A DNA stretch of 64,000 bases from Acidobacteriota bacterium (GTDB lineage Bacteria; Acidobacteriota; Terriglobia; Bryobacterales; Bryobacteraceae). Position 1 is the stretch's first letter, and every line of letters begins with the position of its first letter. Shown piece by piece: positions 1-7,874 of the stretch. The notes under the pieces were generated by a model. The model had not been told where the DNA came from. It ran no database searches and saw only the letters and a program-made list of their open reading frames with translations. The position numbers were made by a program, and so were the translations under genes. The stretch spans positions 1 through 64,000 of the forward strand of contig JACPNQ010000014.1 in NCBI GenBank assembly GCA_016185425.1, given 5' to 3'.

Positions 1-402
1 GCCGCCGGCGATGGAGACTTCGACCTCGGCGGTGAGGTTGATTTTGGCCTGGTCGCGGAGTTTGGGCGCACTGCGGGTGACGGCGGCGACCTGGTCGTGG
101 ATGTGGTCGTTTTTGGCGGCGTGGAGACGCTTGGATTCCCAGAGTATGCCGACGAGTTCTTCGACGAGGGTTTCGTCGTAGAAACCTTTGGGCTGCCAGT
201 ATTGGCGGAGCTGGGCCTGGAATTCGGCGTACTCTTCGTTGGACTCGCCGGGCAGTTTGTAATTACGGACGGCGTAGAGGCCGTGTTTGTAGCTGGCGGT
301 CTGGGAGCGGAAGATGCCTTCGGGCGTTTTCGGGCCGCGGGATTTGGCGCCGTTGATCCGGGCGGATTCGGCGCGGGAGAGTTTGGTGGAATGCGGTACC
401 AT
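1..402 (-). CDS. Hypothetical protein, 3' end cut by window
   Basis: The minus strand is open for 134 codons from an ATG at 402 to the window edge, so the C-terminus is missing. A GGGAG ribosome site lies a few bases upstream of the ATG. The N-terminus reads MVPHSTKLSRAESARINGAK, followed by SRGPKTPEG and a TASYKHGLYAVRN segment. This RINGAKSRGPKTPEG-type opening is, as I recall it, common in uncharacterised proteins of Solibacter-like acidobacteria. The rest is hydrophilic and charged, with no signal peptide or membrane segment in the visible part. No function can be assigned. Codon use (third-position C) is that of a real gene. Confidence 0.7.
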   Translation of the reverse strand, partial: MVPHSTKLSRAESARINGAKSRGPKTPEGIFRSQTASYKHGLYAVRNYKLPGESNEEYAEFQAQLRQYWQPKGFYDETLVEELVGILWESKRLHAAKNDHIHDQVAAVTRSAPKLRDQAKINLTAEVEVSIAGG

Positions 403-905
403 TCGCTCCCATTCTGGATTGGGGGCGTATAGCAACTGCCGGCTAGAGATCTTGGGAATCCAGATAAGTGATCTTATATGAGTTAGTTAGGGGGGATCAA
501 GTTTATTTTCGAAAGGTGTGAACATTAAATACTACAATAATAGTTTATGCTGATCGGTCGGCTTCGGACGTTTGATCATGCGTCGCTATTAACTTCGCAT
601 TGAAGCCAGTTCCAGGATGCGACTAACAAAATTCAAGCGAGGCGTTCGCGCCGAGGGAAAGGTGTCTCGTCAGTCTCGTCATTCGTTGGGGACCTGTTCA
701 TTCACTTCCCCTTGCCTATTCGTAATGGCCCCGAATTCCCCTCGTCACGGTTCATCTCGCAATTTCGCTTACTATAGAGATGAATTTGCGAACTTCAACT
801 TTTCAGAGCCTTCGCGCGTTGCCGCATCCATATGCTCGTTCCCGCTAAACGGTGCGCCCCTCACCGTAACCCCAGGCAAACCAGATGTTGTGGTAGGCCG
901 CACTC
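403..905. other. Gene-less stretch, AT-rich at 480-600
   Basis: No convincing reading frame is visible. Bases 470-600 are clearly AT-richer than the surroundings and could hold the promoter of the upstream minus-strand gene. The plus-strand frame at 617-1015 has no ribosome site or recognisable protein. The stretch adjoins a chain of gene fragments and is probably decayed coding DNA. Confidence 0.4.
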
Positions 906-1166
906 TCACCGTAACGGTAACAGATAGGACCTCGCGCCATCCTTCACATTGTCGCGTAACATTCCCCGCGGATAGACGTAGGACGGAGAGACGGGTCGGG
1001 AAGTTGGCGGCGTAGGGATCCAGGTTCGGCCTGGTGAACTGGCGTACGGCTCTTCAGTCGGCATGCCGTTCAGGATCAGCTTCTTCTCGATGAACTGGAT
1101 CTTATCGCCGGGTACAACGCAGTGCTGATTGTGAATAGCTGTCTGCTTATTAAAAGGATGCGCCAT
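906..1166 (-). pseudogene. Type I signal peptidase fragment (LepB-like), decayed
   Basis: The minus-strand translation contains VVPGDKIQFIEKKLILNG, followed by a PTEEPYA segment. This matches the signal peptidase I pattern in which GDxI is followed by a short beta-strand, NG and EPY. Further on, YVYPRGMLRDNVKDG resembles the YVxPR...NV..GEV stretch of acidobacterial LepB proteins. Between them a second frame reads DPYAANFPTR, which is the expected intervening sequence, so a frameshift has occurred near 1000-1015. The catalytic Ser and Lys regions and the GDNRD box are absent. This is a non-functional internal piece of a gene. Confidence 0.5.
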
Positions 1167-1217
1167 TCAAGGGAACTGGACTGGTGCCGCACTGCTTGTG
1201 TCACTCTGACTGATCGA

Positions 1218-1450
1218 TCACGGTTGACGATTGTCGACGGCGTCCCGTCCACGTCGTGCCTCCGTACCGACCGTGCCTTTCAGACTTGCCCCGCGGCGCA
1301 CAAAGTGCGCCTTCCTGCCGTATCGAAAGTAGGGGACGTCCGACAGAACCGTGCAATTCTCGGATTGGTGCCACACGAACCATCCGCGTTCCAAGTTCTT
1401 CAAAAAGAGATACAATCCCTCATCATCGAACCAGACCGTCGTGGCAGGTC
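1218..1450 (-). pseudogene. Unidentified coding remnant
   Basis: A minus-strand frame reads TVWFDDEGLYLFLKNLERGW followed by FVWHQSENC and a basic tail. The composition is that of a real folded protein, unlike the overlapping frames. It has no start codon with a ribosome site, ends abruptly and sits between other gene fragments. I do not recognise the family. It is best read as a piece of a decayed gene. Confidence 0.3.
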
Positions 1451-1552
1451 GGGCTCGCCTTGAAAAAAGATCATGTAGACTTGACTAAGCATTTGCCGAA
1501 AGGCCGTGTCCTTACTGGCCGCTGCTGATCGCCAGTATGTCGGCGCGGACCG

Positions 1553-1861
1553 GGATGAGTGTTGACAGAAAAGACCGGGAGGAGCGTTGACACTTTAGGG
1601 GTTGTGTCGGACGGCCGATGGAAGGCAAAGATGCCTTGGAAAGCGAGCAGTCCGATGGACGAAAGAGCGAAGTTCGTGCTGGAGAAGCAGCGGGACGAGC
1701 TGAATATGGCGGAGCTGTGCCGGCGGTATGGGATATCGAGGCAAACCGGATACAAATGGCTGGAACGGTATGCGGACGGCGGCTTGGGAGCGATGGGGGA
1801 CCGCAGTCACGCGCCGATGGCGAGGCCGCACGCAATGGGCGAAGAAATGCGGGAGGCATAG
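1553..1861 (+). mobile_element. IS481-like insertion sequence, 5' end only
   Basis: The coding start is an ATG at 1631 and gives MPWKASSPMDERAKFVLEKQ, then ELCRRYGISRQTGYKWLERY. This is the N-terminal helix-turn-helix of IS481-family transposases. The frame stops at 1859-1861 after 76 codons, where the DDE catalytic domain should begin, so the transposase is inactive. Upstream, 1556-1592 carries two GTTGACA copies (about 1559 and 1586) separated by GC-rich sequence, compatible with the left end of the element. The right end is absent: the sequence passes directly into a TonB receptor fragment. Confidence 0.6.
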
Positions 1862-1867
1862 TTCTGC

Positions 1868-2404
1868 TTGACGAAAAAAGGCGTGCCCGCAACCGGTGTC
1901 TACGAACTGCCCTTCGGCAAGGGCCACAGATTCCTGTCCAGCACAAGCCGCGCCATCGAGCTCCTGGTCGGCGGCTGGCAACTGGCCGCGACATACGAAT
2001 ACCAACCCGGTCCGCTCGTCGATTTCGGAAACCTCTTCTACTACGGGTCCGATGTCAACAACGTAGCCAACGTCAATCGCACATTCAATACCTGGTTCAA
2101 CACGGCCGGCTTTGAGCGAAAGGCCGCCCTCGGCCCGAACTCTTTCCACCGGCGCGTCTTCCCCACTCGAATTGATGGTATCCGCGCTGATTCCACCAAT
2201 CAGTGGAATGGCAACCTCGCCAAGAACATCGCGTTCAGCGAAAGCGCTAAGATGCAGCTCCGCGTCAACACGCTCAACCTGCAAAACCGCTCCCAGATGG
2301 CCGGACCGAATACCGATCCTTTCTCCACGAACTTCGGCCGTATCACCAGCCAAACCGCGGCAACGAATCGCTGGATCGAAGTGCAGGCTCGCCTCACATT
2401 CTGA
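1868..2404 (+). pseudogene. TonB-dependent receptor (Oar-like), C-terminal fragment
   Basis: The frame encodes 178 residues resembling the last barrel strands of Oar-like TonB receptors. It includes TGVYELPFGKGHRF, GGWQLAATYEYQPG, WNGNLAKNI, LRVNTLNLQN and a terminal ARLTF with the outer-membrane C-terminal Phe. The full-length receptors in this window carry the same ELPFGKG...GGW...G and final-Phe pattern about 170 residues from their ends. The signal peptide, regulatory domain, plug and most of the barrel are missing. The fragment begins immediately after the truncated IS481 transposase, so the insertion and a later deletion probably removed the 5' part. Confidence 0.7.
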
Positions 2405-3064
2405 TGTGGGCCTGTTCCAACTTGTCAGGATTCAGCACCGCGTAGACCGCGGTAATTCGCGCACCATCCGTCTCAATCGACATCACTGAGGTGACTCGTC
2501 CCTCATCGCGGACGCAAATTCCGGGTTCTCCATTCACGGTCACGATCTCCAGGACTCGCCTCTGCGGCCACTGCTTCTCGCGGATTCCCAGCAAGAGTCT
2601 GACGGTGGACTCGGCGGCGATGATCGGACGTGCCGCGGCCGCCGCTTTGCCGCCGCCGTCCGCCATCCAAGTGGCGTCGGGAGCGAAGAGCGAGAGAAGG
2701 ATCTTCTCGTCTCTCGCCTCTACAGCCTGAGCAAACGCTCGTAAAAGTCCTTCCTGGGCGGCCCCAGTCGCATCGAATCGCTTGCGGTCTCGGATCTGTC
2801 GAGAATCGATGCTATGTCGCCGTAGCCGACATCGAACACCTCGTGCAGTAGAAAGGCGGCGCGTTCCTCGGGGACGAGTCTCTCGAGGAGCACCAGAAAT
2901 GCAAGTGACAGGTCAGACGCCAACTCGACTCCTTGATCCGGCGGCGGACTGGCCAACAACGGCTCGGGCAGCCACGCACCGGTGTAAGTTTCACGCGCCT
3001 TCCGCAGCCGGCGCAGACGGTCGATCGCCAGCCGCGTCGCCGTCGTCACCAGCCAGGCCTTGCC
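2394..3064 (-). pseudogene. SigJ-like ECF sigma factor, 3' portion with frameshift
   Basis: Read on the minus strand, KAWLVTTATRLAIDRLRRLR, then ETYTGAWLPEPLL and LAFLVLLERL, match the end of sigma region 2 through region 4 of SigJ-type ECF sigma factors. After DIASILDRSETAS about 30 residues of region 4 are missing. Near 2728 the frame breaks: DFYERLL is followed by a stop, while another frame continues QAVEARDEKILLSLFAPDAT, WMADGGGK and the SnoaL-like C-terminal domain ending at 2394. Region 2 is cut off at about 3062, and its missing piece is found on the same strand at 6240-6300. The gene is therefore inactive. Confidence 0.7.
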
Positions 3065-3066
3065 AC
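3061..3066. repeat. TGCCAC direct repeat, left copy
   Basis: TGCCAC occurs here, where similarity to the sigma factor stops, and again at 6235-6240, where it resumes. It may be a target-site duplication flanking a 3.2-kb insertion, or a short microhomology at a recombination junction. Six bases can also match by chance. Confidence 0.3.
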
Positions 3067-3203
3067 ACTAAAGCGCCGAGGTCGCCTGCCGAAACGCCGA
3101 TTCTTCTGCCTATAAACGAGCGGGTTCTGCTACCAAGTGGCGCTGGTAAGCGCCACCCAAAGAAGGCTCTTATAAGTATTTTCGAGAAACGCAATTCTTT
3201 CGC

Positions 3204-3242
3204 TTGACAGATAATTAAATTGATGATTGATTATTAATCAAT
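3204..3242 (+). promoter_or_regulatory. TTGACA box and 17-bp palindrome upstream of secreted-protein cluster
   Basis: A consensus -35 hexamer TTGACA lies at 3204-3209 in a strongly AT-rich stretch. Bases 3226-3242 (ATTGATTATTAATCAAT) form a perfect palindrome around a single central base. The palindrome overlaps any -10 element (TATTAA at 3232-3237, with a long 22-bp spacer), so it looks like an operator for a repressor. It precedes the first gene of the three-gene cluster by about 65 bases. Which protein binds is unknown. Confidence 0.45.
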
Positions 3243-3305
3243 AGATCGTCGAGTTTATCAGTGCAAATGCACTAGTTGAGAACAAACCGCAATAAGGAGA
3301 CTAGA

Positions 3306-4283
3306 ATGCTACCGTTACGGTCCCGTCCGGTGCTTTCCCACGCCCCATGGAAAACGACCCTGTGCTTCGTTTCCATGATGCTATCGATCGTTTCCGCTCA
3401 GCAAGCGGACCGAATTCCCTCACGGCTCATTATGAGTCCGGTCCCATTTCTAACAACGGATGCTCACAACAAAGTGCTGAGCGATAAAAAACAATCGGCT
3501 TTTTTCGATAGCAAACGAAATCAACTTGTACTGTTTGTCGCAAATTTGAGCGATGGCCCGTTGGAAGAGCGCCGTTATGATATTCCGAATGCAACACGGG
3601 CGAACCTCAACTCGTCCGTTGCGACTTCAGACGGCAAAATATTCCACTACACATTCTCGCTGACGGACCATCCGCAGACGCCACAGGCAGCGGCACGCTT
3701 GGCGCTCTTTCTTCCCGGAAGTGACAACACCTTAGAATGCACAGTGGCTCGCTGGGCGTTCACGCGGCAGCCGACTGACATTGGAGATCGGGTCAGCGCA
3801 GTCCACGGCGGGAAAATGGCCTACGCGGTATGGGAATACTCGGCGAAAAGTCCCGCAGCATTTCAGCAAGCGGTTTTGCGGTCCACCTATAAGCCGGGGT
3901 TCGCGGACGCATATGTTTCGGGGCGCGTTGCCAAACCGCTCACTTCTGATGGTTTGGCGGGTCTATCGCCAGAGTTGGTTCAACAGGTTCAGGATTTTCT
4001 GACTCCTGGCATTGGCAGTAACCATCACCTCGTGATAGCTCCCATTTTTCGGCCCGGCCTTTCCAAGGAAGTGATCGCGGCGAACTTCCATTACGGGATC
4101 TCGGTTCTGATGAACAACGGCTCATTGGCGAGGGACAGCGCCTACTCGCGAGAGCTACTCAACAACCTTTCGGCATTTCTCGGCGAGCAAGGTCTAGGCG
4201 CCGGGATTGCTACACCGGTAGCAAAGCCAGCCACAGCGCTCGAAGTTTCAATTCAGCAAGCAGCTGCAATCTCACTGCACTAA
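3306..4283 (+). CDS. Secreted protein of unknown function (paralogue A)
   Basis: The ATG at 3306 is chosen over the in-frame one at 3276 because AAGGAGA lies five bases before it. The N-terminus has a basic start, a hydrophobic core and a SAQQA cleavage region, so the protein is exported. The mature part has about 300 residues without a recognised domain. It shares layout and the motif RSTYKPG (then a predicted helical segment and APxFxPG) with the gene at 5165, so the two are diverged paralogues. Between them lies a putative metallopeptidase. The three are likely one transcript starting at the AT-rich promoter. No membrane segment follows the signal peptide. The function is unknown. Confidence 0.7.
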   Translation: MLPLRSRPVLSHAPWKTTLCFVSMMLSIVSAQQADRIPSRLIMSPVPFLTTDAHNKVLSDKKQSAFFDSKRNQLVLFVANLSDGPLEERRYDIPNATRANLNSSVATSDGKIFHYTFSLTDHPQTPQAAARLALFLPGSDNTLECTVARWAFTRQPTDIGDRVSAVHGGKMAYAVWEYSAKSPAAFQQAVLRSTYKPGFADAYVSGRVAKPLTSDGLAGLSPELVQQVQDFLTPGIGSNHHLVIAPIFRPGLSKEVIAANFHYGISVLMNNGSLARDSAYSRELLNNLSAFLGEQGLGAGIATPVAKPATALEVSIQQAAAISLH

Positions 4284-4315
4284 CCCTCGCACACTATGGA
4301 ATTCGGAGAATGACT

Positions 4316-5155
4316 ATGTCGACTACAAAATATGCTCTGTCTGCAATTGCGTTCGTGACGGCTCTCGGCGCTTCGGCGCCGCATCTGTCAGCACAATCGT
4401 ACACCCCCATGTACGCGCCTCAATCCAGCCGGAATCTATACTACACCTGCGTAGACCAGTATAACAACGGTCTACCGTATGCGCAGATTGTTTCAGGCCC
4501 GGGGGTGTACTTGAATACTAATGCTCACTTTCATGACGATGTCTATCATGCCATGTCAAGCGTCACGCCCACCACGCAGTATGCGGATTCAGGTGGGAAC
4601 TTTACGATTACATTGGCAACGTCGTTAGTTGCGCAGGCAGAGATACTGTTCATAAACTGCACGTACGGACCGTCAACCTTCTATGGAAGTTACAACTATG
4701 CAGTCGGCTACAATGACGTCTACTACGCGGATGCGCCTTCTGTATGGGTCAAGATCGGTGGTTCGGACACCGGTGGAGGTACTGGACACGGAACGACGGC
4801 CTACAACCGTTACCTGAAGACCGCCGCTGGTGATGGTCTTTATGCCGCAACCGTGTCGTATATATCAACTCACCCTGGTGTGAGCCAAATCTGTACCAAC
4901 GATATGGCCCTACCATTTGGAGGAAAGTTTGATATCAACCGAAATTGGACATCGCCACACTCACAGCATGACCGCGGTACGGCGGCAGACGTGGCGGGAA
5001 CCGGGAGCGCACAATGCTCAAACGCGGGCGGATCCGGCGTCGATGTTGCTGATTTTCGACTCCGATGCATCGCCGCAGGCGCAAGTACCACCTACTCCTT
5101 CAATGAAGGCGATCACGCTCACTGTGGTTTTGAAGCACCAACTTGGCCCCACTAG
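4316..5155 (+). CDS. Secreted protein with M15-type zinc peptidase motif
   Basis: GGAG at 4305-4308 fits a start at 4316; another ATG lies at 4310. A signal peptide ends near SAQS. Residues about 40-115 look like a beta-sandwich (TCVDQYNNGLPYAQIVSGPG) with two Cys that could pair. A Gly/Thr-rich linker near 150-160 leads to a C-terminal domain with HDRGTAADV (H218, D225) and, 40 residues later, EGDHAH (E264, H267). This is the HxxGxAxD...ExxH arrangement of M15/VanY-type D-Ala-D-Ala peptidases. The final EGDHAHCGF corresponds to the EPWHFxY-type ending, but overall similarity is low. The likely role is cleavage of peptidoglycan or another extracellular peptide (inferred). It lies between two paralogous secreted proteins. 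Confidence 0.6.
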   Translation: MSTTKYALSAIAFVTALGASAPHLSAQSYTPMYAPQSSRNLYYTCVDQYNNGLPYAQIVSGPGVYLNTNAHFHDDVYHAMSSVTPTTQYADSGGNFTITLATSLVAQAEILFINCTYGPSTFYGSYNYAVGYNDVYYADAPSVWVKIGGSDTGGGTGHGTTAYNRYLKTAAGDGLYAATVSYISTHPGVSQICTNDMALPFGGKFDINRNWTSPHSQHDRGTAADVAGTGSAQCSNAGGSGVDVADFRLRCIAAGASTTYSFNEGDHAHCGFEAPTWPH

Positions 5156-5164
5156 TCGAATCGC

Positions 5165-6118
5165 ATGATCAGAATAGGAACACGACTCTTCGCCTCGGTT
5201 CTATTGAGCGTCCAGACGCTGTCGGCACAGGAGCTCCCTCCTGCTCCCGTGCCGATCTGGTCCGGCAAGGGAGACTTGCCGCCGAATTCGGCCGGGCATC
5301 ACGTCTTTCTTACACCAGATCGTCATACAATTCTGGTACGCCTGCCTCAGGAATCACCTAACGTGCCGCCCAGGGTCGTGTCGGTTCCGATTCACAACGA
5401 CTTCCGGCCCTCTTTGGCGAATGCCGTCTACCCTGAGCCTTCGAACCTTTACCGCTACGAATACAGGTTGTCAAACGGTCGTGACGCGAAGGACGATATT
5501 GGCGCACTATCGCTGATTGTACCCGCAGGCGATTCCTCGTTGAGGGTACCCGCCGATGACCCTCCCGGCAGCGGATGGGCAGGTGCCCCGGCCCACGTAG
5601 CCGTCGCCAAGCAGCCGCTGTTTTCAGATTTGCCTCTCGGTCAATATGTCCTTTGGGTGCGACGAAAGGACCTAGAACTTAAACCGGGGAAGTCACTTGA
5701 TCCCCTCTTGGTGCGTTCGACCTATAAGCCGGGGCTCAGTGCCGCTTGGGCCGCATCGATCAATCCTCCAGATTTCGATCAGAGCTGGCCCCGAGAGGTT
5801 TTCGAGCAATTGGAAAAGCTAGAAGATCGGCAATGGCGGGAAAAGTATATGATTACAGCGGCACCAATGTTTCCGCCAGACACTCCCTCGATTCGCATTG
5901 TTAAACATCTGAGTATGGCAGTCCCTGAACTGGCGAAACACGCTCTCATTGACCGAGCGACCCCTTTCATTATCGACCTAGAGAGCGTGCTTCAGGAAGT
6001 CGTCAATACTGGTGCGGTCGATCCGAAGAAGCACGCCATCAGCGTCAGACCTCGAAGCGAAGTCGAGCGCGCCATAGCCTCAGTGCTGCGCACCAGCCTA
6101 GGAATAAAGGTTCCGTGA
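5165..6118 (+). CDS. Secreted protein of unknown function (paralogue B)
   Basis: The ATG lies nine bases after the previous stop, pointing to co-transcription. The N-terminus MIRIGTRLFASVLLSVQTL followed by SAQELP is a signal peptide. The mature protein has 300 residues with no known domain. Residues around 185 read LLVRSTYKPGLSAAW, matching LRSTYKPGFADAY in the gene at 3306. The downstream ITAAPMFPPD corresponds to VIAPIFRPG there. The C-terminal part is helical (ALIDRATPFIIDLESVLQEV). There are no catalytic motifs. Being secreted and paired with paralogue A around an M15-like protein, it may be a partner or substrate-binding subunit, but this is only inference. Confidence 0.7.
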   Translation: MIRIGTRLFASVLLSVQTLSAQELPPAPVPIWSGKGDLPPNSAGHHVFLTPDRHTILVRLPQESPNVPPRVVSVPIHNDFRPSLANAVYPEPSNLYRYEYRLSNGRDAKDDIGALSLIVPAGDSSLRVPADDPPGSGWAGAPAHVAVAKQPLFSDLPLGQYVLWVRRKDLELKPGKSLDPLLVRSTYKPGLSAAWAASINPPDFDQSWPREVFEQLEKLEDRQWREKYMITAAPMFPPDTPSIRIVKHLSMAVPELAKHALIDRATPFIIDLESVLQEVVNTGAVDPKKHAISVRPRSEVERAIASVLRTSLGIKVP

Positions 6119-6234
6119 ACGAAGCGATTCGCGTGTTGAGATTTATCAGGCCAAATGGCCTTCGAGTAGGTGTTGTCTTCGGAGACATGCGGAGGTGAAT
6201 ACGTCTTGCTCGTGCCGAGATCGGTCAGAAAAAA

Positions 6235-6240
6235 TGCCAC
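6235..6240. repeat. TGCCAC direct repeat, right copy
   Basis: This is the second copy of the hexamer found at 3061-3066. It lies exactly where sigma factor similarity resumes on the minus strand. See the left copy for interpretation. Confidence 0.3.
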
Positions 6241-6300
6241 CGCTTCGTGCCAGCGCACATAGCACTCCTGAACCACGTCCTCGGCATCCCCGCCTGTTCA
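6240..6300 (-). pseudogene. SigJ-like ECF sigma factor, region 2 fragment
   Basis: The minus strand reads GGDAEDVVQECYVRWHEA, an almost canonical sigma-70 region 2 core (DAEDVVQExxLRWHxA). The similarity begins at about 6297, next to an SBBP-repeat remnant, and stops at about 6243. In SigJ-type proteins the next conserved segment is PKAWLVT...RLAIDRLR, which is exactly where the fragment at 2394-3064 starts. The two pieces appear to be one gene, split by the intervening block of three secreted-protein genes and cut off at its 5' end. Confidence 0.6.
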
Positions 6301-6319
6301 GCGGATCCGCGGCGTTCCA

Positions 6320-7404
6320 GGTCCATCCCGCTACATAGCGGTGGATGCGACTGGCGTTTACACGGTCGCATCGACTAACAAAGCCCTGCCCGGCCAGTGC
6401 TATGCTACGCCGGGCGCGGCGACGTCTTTGTCCGCAAGTACGACGCTTTGACGGGCAACGATTTGTGGACCCGGCAGTTCGGTACGTCGGGAAACGAGTA
6501 CGAGGGCAGCGTGGCGGTGAATGAAACCGGAGTCTACGTGGTCGGCAACGTGTACAGGTACGGAGAGCGGTCCGGTGATGAAAGTTTCCTGGCGAAACTC
6601 GTGACGACTTCGCGTGTGATCGAGGAGTCAAAGCCGCGGATCTTGTGGGAGTGTGTCCTCAACGCGGCCAGCAACATCGGTGGAGGCGTGGCGCCCGGCG
6701 GGATCGTGACAGTCCTGGGCACAGCGATGGGCCCGCTTCAGTTGACCCCACTGCGTGTGACCGACCAGGGTCAGCTCGACACGACGCTGGCGGGTGCGCG
6801 CATCCTGTTCAACGGCGTGCCCGCACGCCTCCTCTATGTATCGGAGCAGAAGAGCAGTGCGATCGTTCCGCATGACGTGGCGGGCCGTACATCGGTGGAC
6901 GTTCAGGTGGAGTATCAGGGGATCCGGTCCGACGCCGTTACGGTCCCCGTCCTGGCTAACCGTCCCGGCATTTTTACCATCGATTCCTCCGGTAAGGGAC
7001 AGGCCGCCATCGTGAACGAAGATGGGAGCGTCAATTCGCCTTCGAATCCTGCACCGCCGGGCTCTGTCGTCTCGATTTATGCCACGGGTGGAGGGGCGAC
7101 AGATCCTGCAAGCGAGGATGGCGTCATCGTAGGTGGCGCGCTGCCGAGGCTCAAGTCTCGGGTGGCTGTGGCCATTTCCGACAACATCATCGCGTACCCC
7201 GAAGTTGATGGCGGCTCTGAAGACTACCGTTACTACGCCCAGATCCTGTACGCCGGAGGGGTTCCCGGGCCGGTGGACGGGCCGGTCCAGATTAATGCAC
7301 GGGTGCCTGCGGGCGTTCCGCCGGGCAGCGCAGTGCCACTTCACATCATCATCGGGGATTGGCCTGAAATTGAGCAATCGCTGACAATCGCGATCGGCCA
7401 GTAA
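6320..7404 (+). pseudogene. SBBP-repeat protein with TIGR03437 C-terminal domain, 5' truncated and frameshifted
   Basis: Upstream frame 6329-6396 reads YIAVDATGVYTVAS...NKALPGQ, one SBBP beta-propeller blade. After about 6396 the frame shifts and continues GDVFVRKYDALTGNDLWTRQ, FGTSGNEYEGSVAVNETGVY, a second blade. From about residue 85 of the longer frame the protein becomes the Solibacter C-terminal domain: NAASNIGGGVAPGGIVTVLG, then GVPARLLYVS, GPVQINARVPAGVPPGSAVP and a final IAIGQ. A GTG at 6397 could start translation, but no ribosome site is seen and no signal peptide remains. The intact family exports these proteins as surface or extracellular beta-propellers. The 5' end is missing and abuts the sigma factor fragment. 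Confidence 0.6.
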
Positions 7405-7421
7405 ATCTCTTGGAGGAAAAC

Positions 7422-7514
7422 ATGAAACCGTTTGCCGAGGTGCACGCTTTCACCATGATCGTGGCTATTCAAGCGGGGTTGCCAAAAACAAACAAAGGAG
7501 GAGTGTTACTTTAA
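7422..7514 (+). CDS. Possible 30-residue leader peptide
   Basis: The ATG at 7422 follows a strong TTGGAGG ribosome site (7409-7415). The frame encodes MKPFAEVHAFTMIVAIQAGL followed by ten more residues. Its stop TAA (7512-7514) overlaps the ATG of the next gene by one base (TAATG), and the next gene's own AAAGGAGG lies inside this frame. The arrangement suggests translational coupling. There is no evidence for a folded product. Confidence 0.35.
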   Translation: MKPFAEVHAFTMIVAIQAGLPKTNKGGVLL

Positions 7515-7750
7515 TGTCCGTATTCTCGTTTCGAATAAACTCATCTGGCGTTCGCGCCCTACTGACGATGATCCTCATGCTCACTTTCGGAGTGGCGAGC
7601 GCGCCCCTCTTCGCCGCACCGATCACCGATGCTGCCAATGATCTTCAGAGGATCGACGGCGATTCCGGCAATCGCTACCTTCCCGTTCCTGCAAAAGAAT
7701 GCGGTGGTGGCGGACCGTTTCTTCGGACTGCCTCCGAGACAAGTCGTTGA
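7514..7750 (+). CDS. Small exported protein or truncated gene
   Basis: The ATG at 7514 is preceded by AAAGGAGGAG. The first 35 residues are a clear signal peptide (ALLTMILMLTFGVASAPLFA then APITDA). The mature part has only about 43 residues, ends in a Gly/Pro/Arg-rich tail and resembles nothing I know. The 120 bases after the stop show no gene, so the protein may be an N-terminal piece of a longer, decayed exported protein. The strong ribosome site argues that it is still translated. Confidence 0.45.
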   Translation: MSVFSFRINSSGVRALLTMILMLTFGVASAPLFAAPITDAANDLQRIDGDSGNRYLPVPAKECGGGGPFLRTASETSR

Positions 7751-7874
7751 GCTCGGGACGCAGATGGATCTATAGTTGATCTCAATTCGTAACCCTCCTA
7801 ACAGAACCGTATACCCAAGTAACGGTCCAGAAACGTCCCCGTTCCAGTCCTCCTCTCCCATGTAGGAGGCAACG

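Noticed and set aside
617-1015. Plus-strand frame of 132 codons
   Set aside because: No ribosome site, unnatural composition, and it overlaps the LepB remnant on the other strand.
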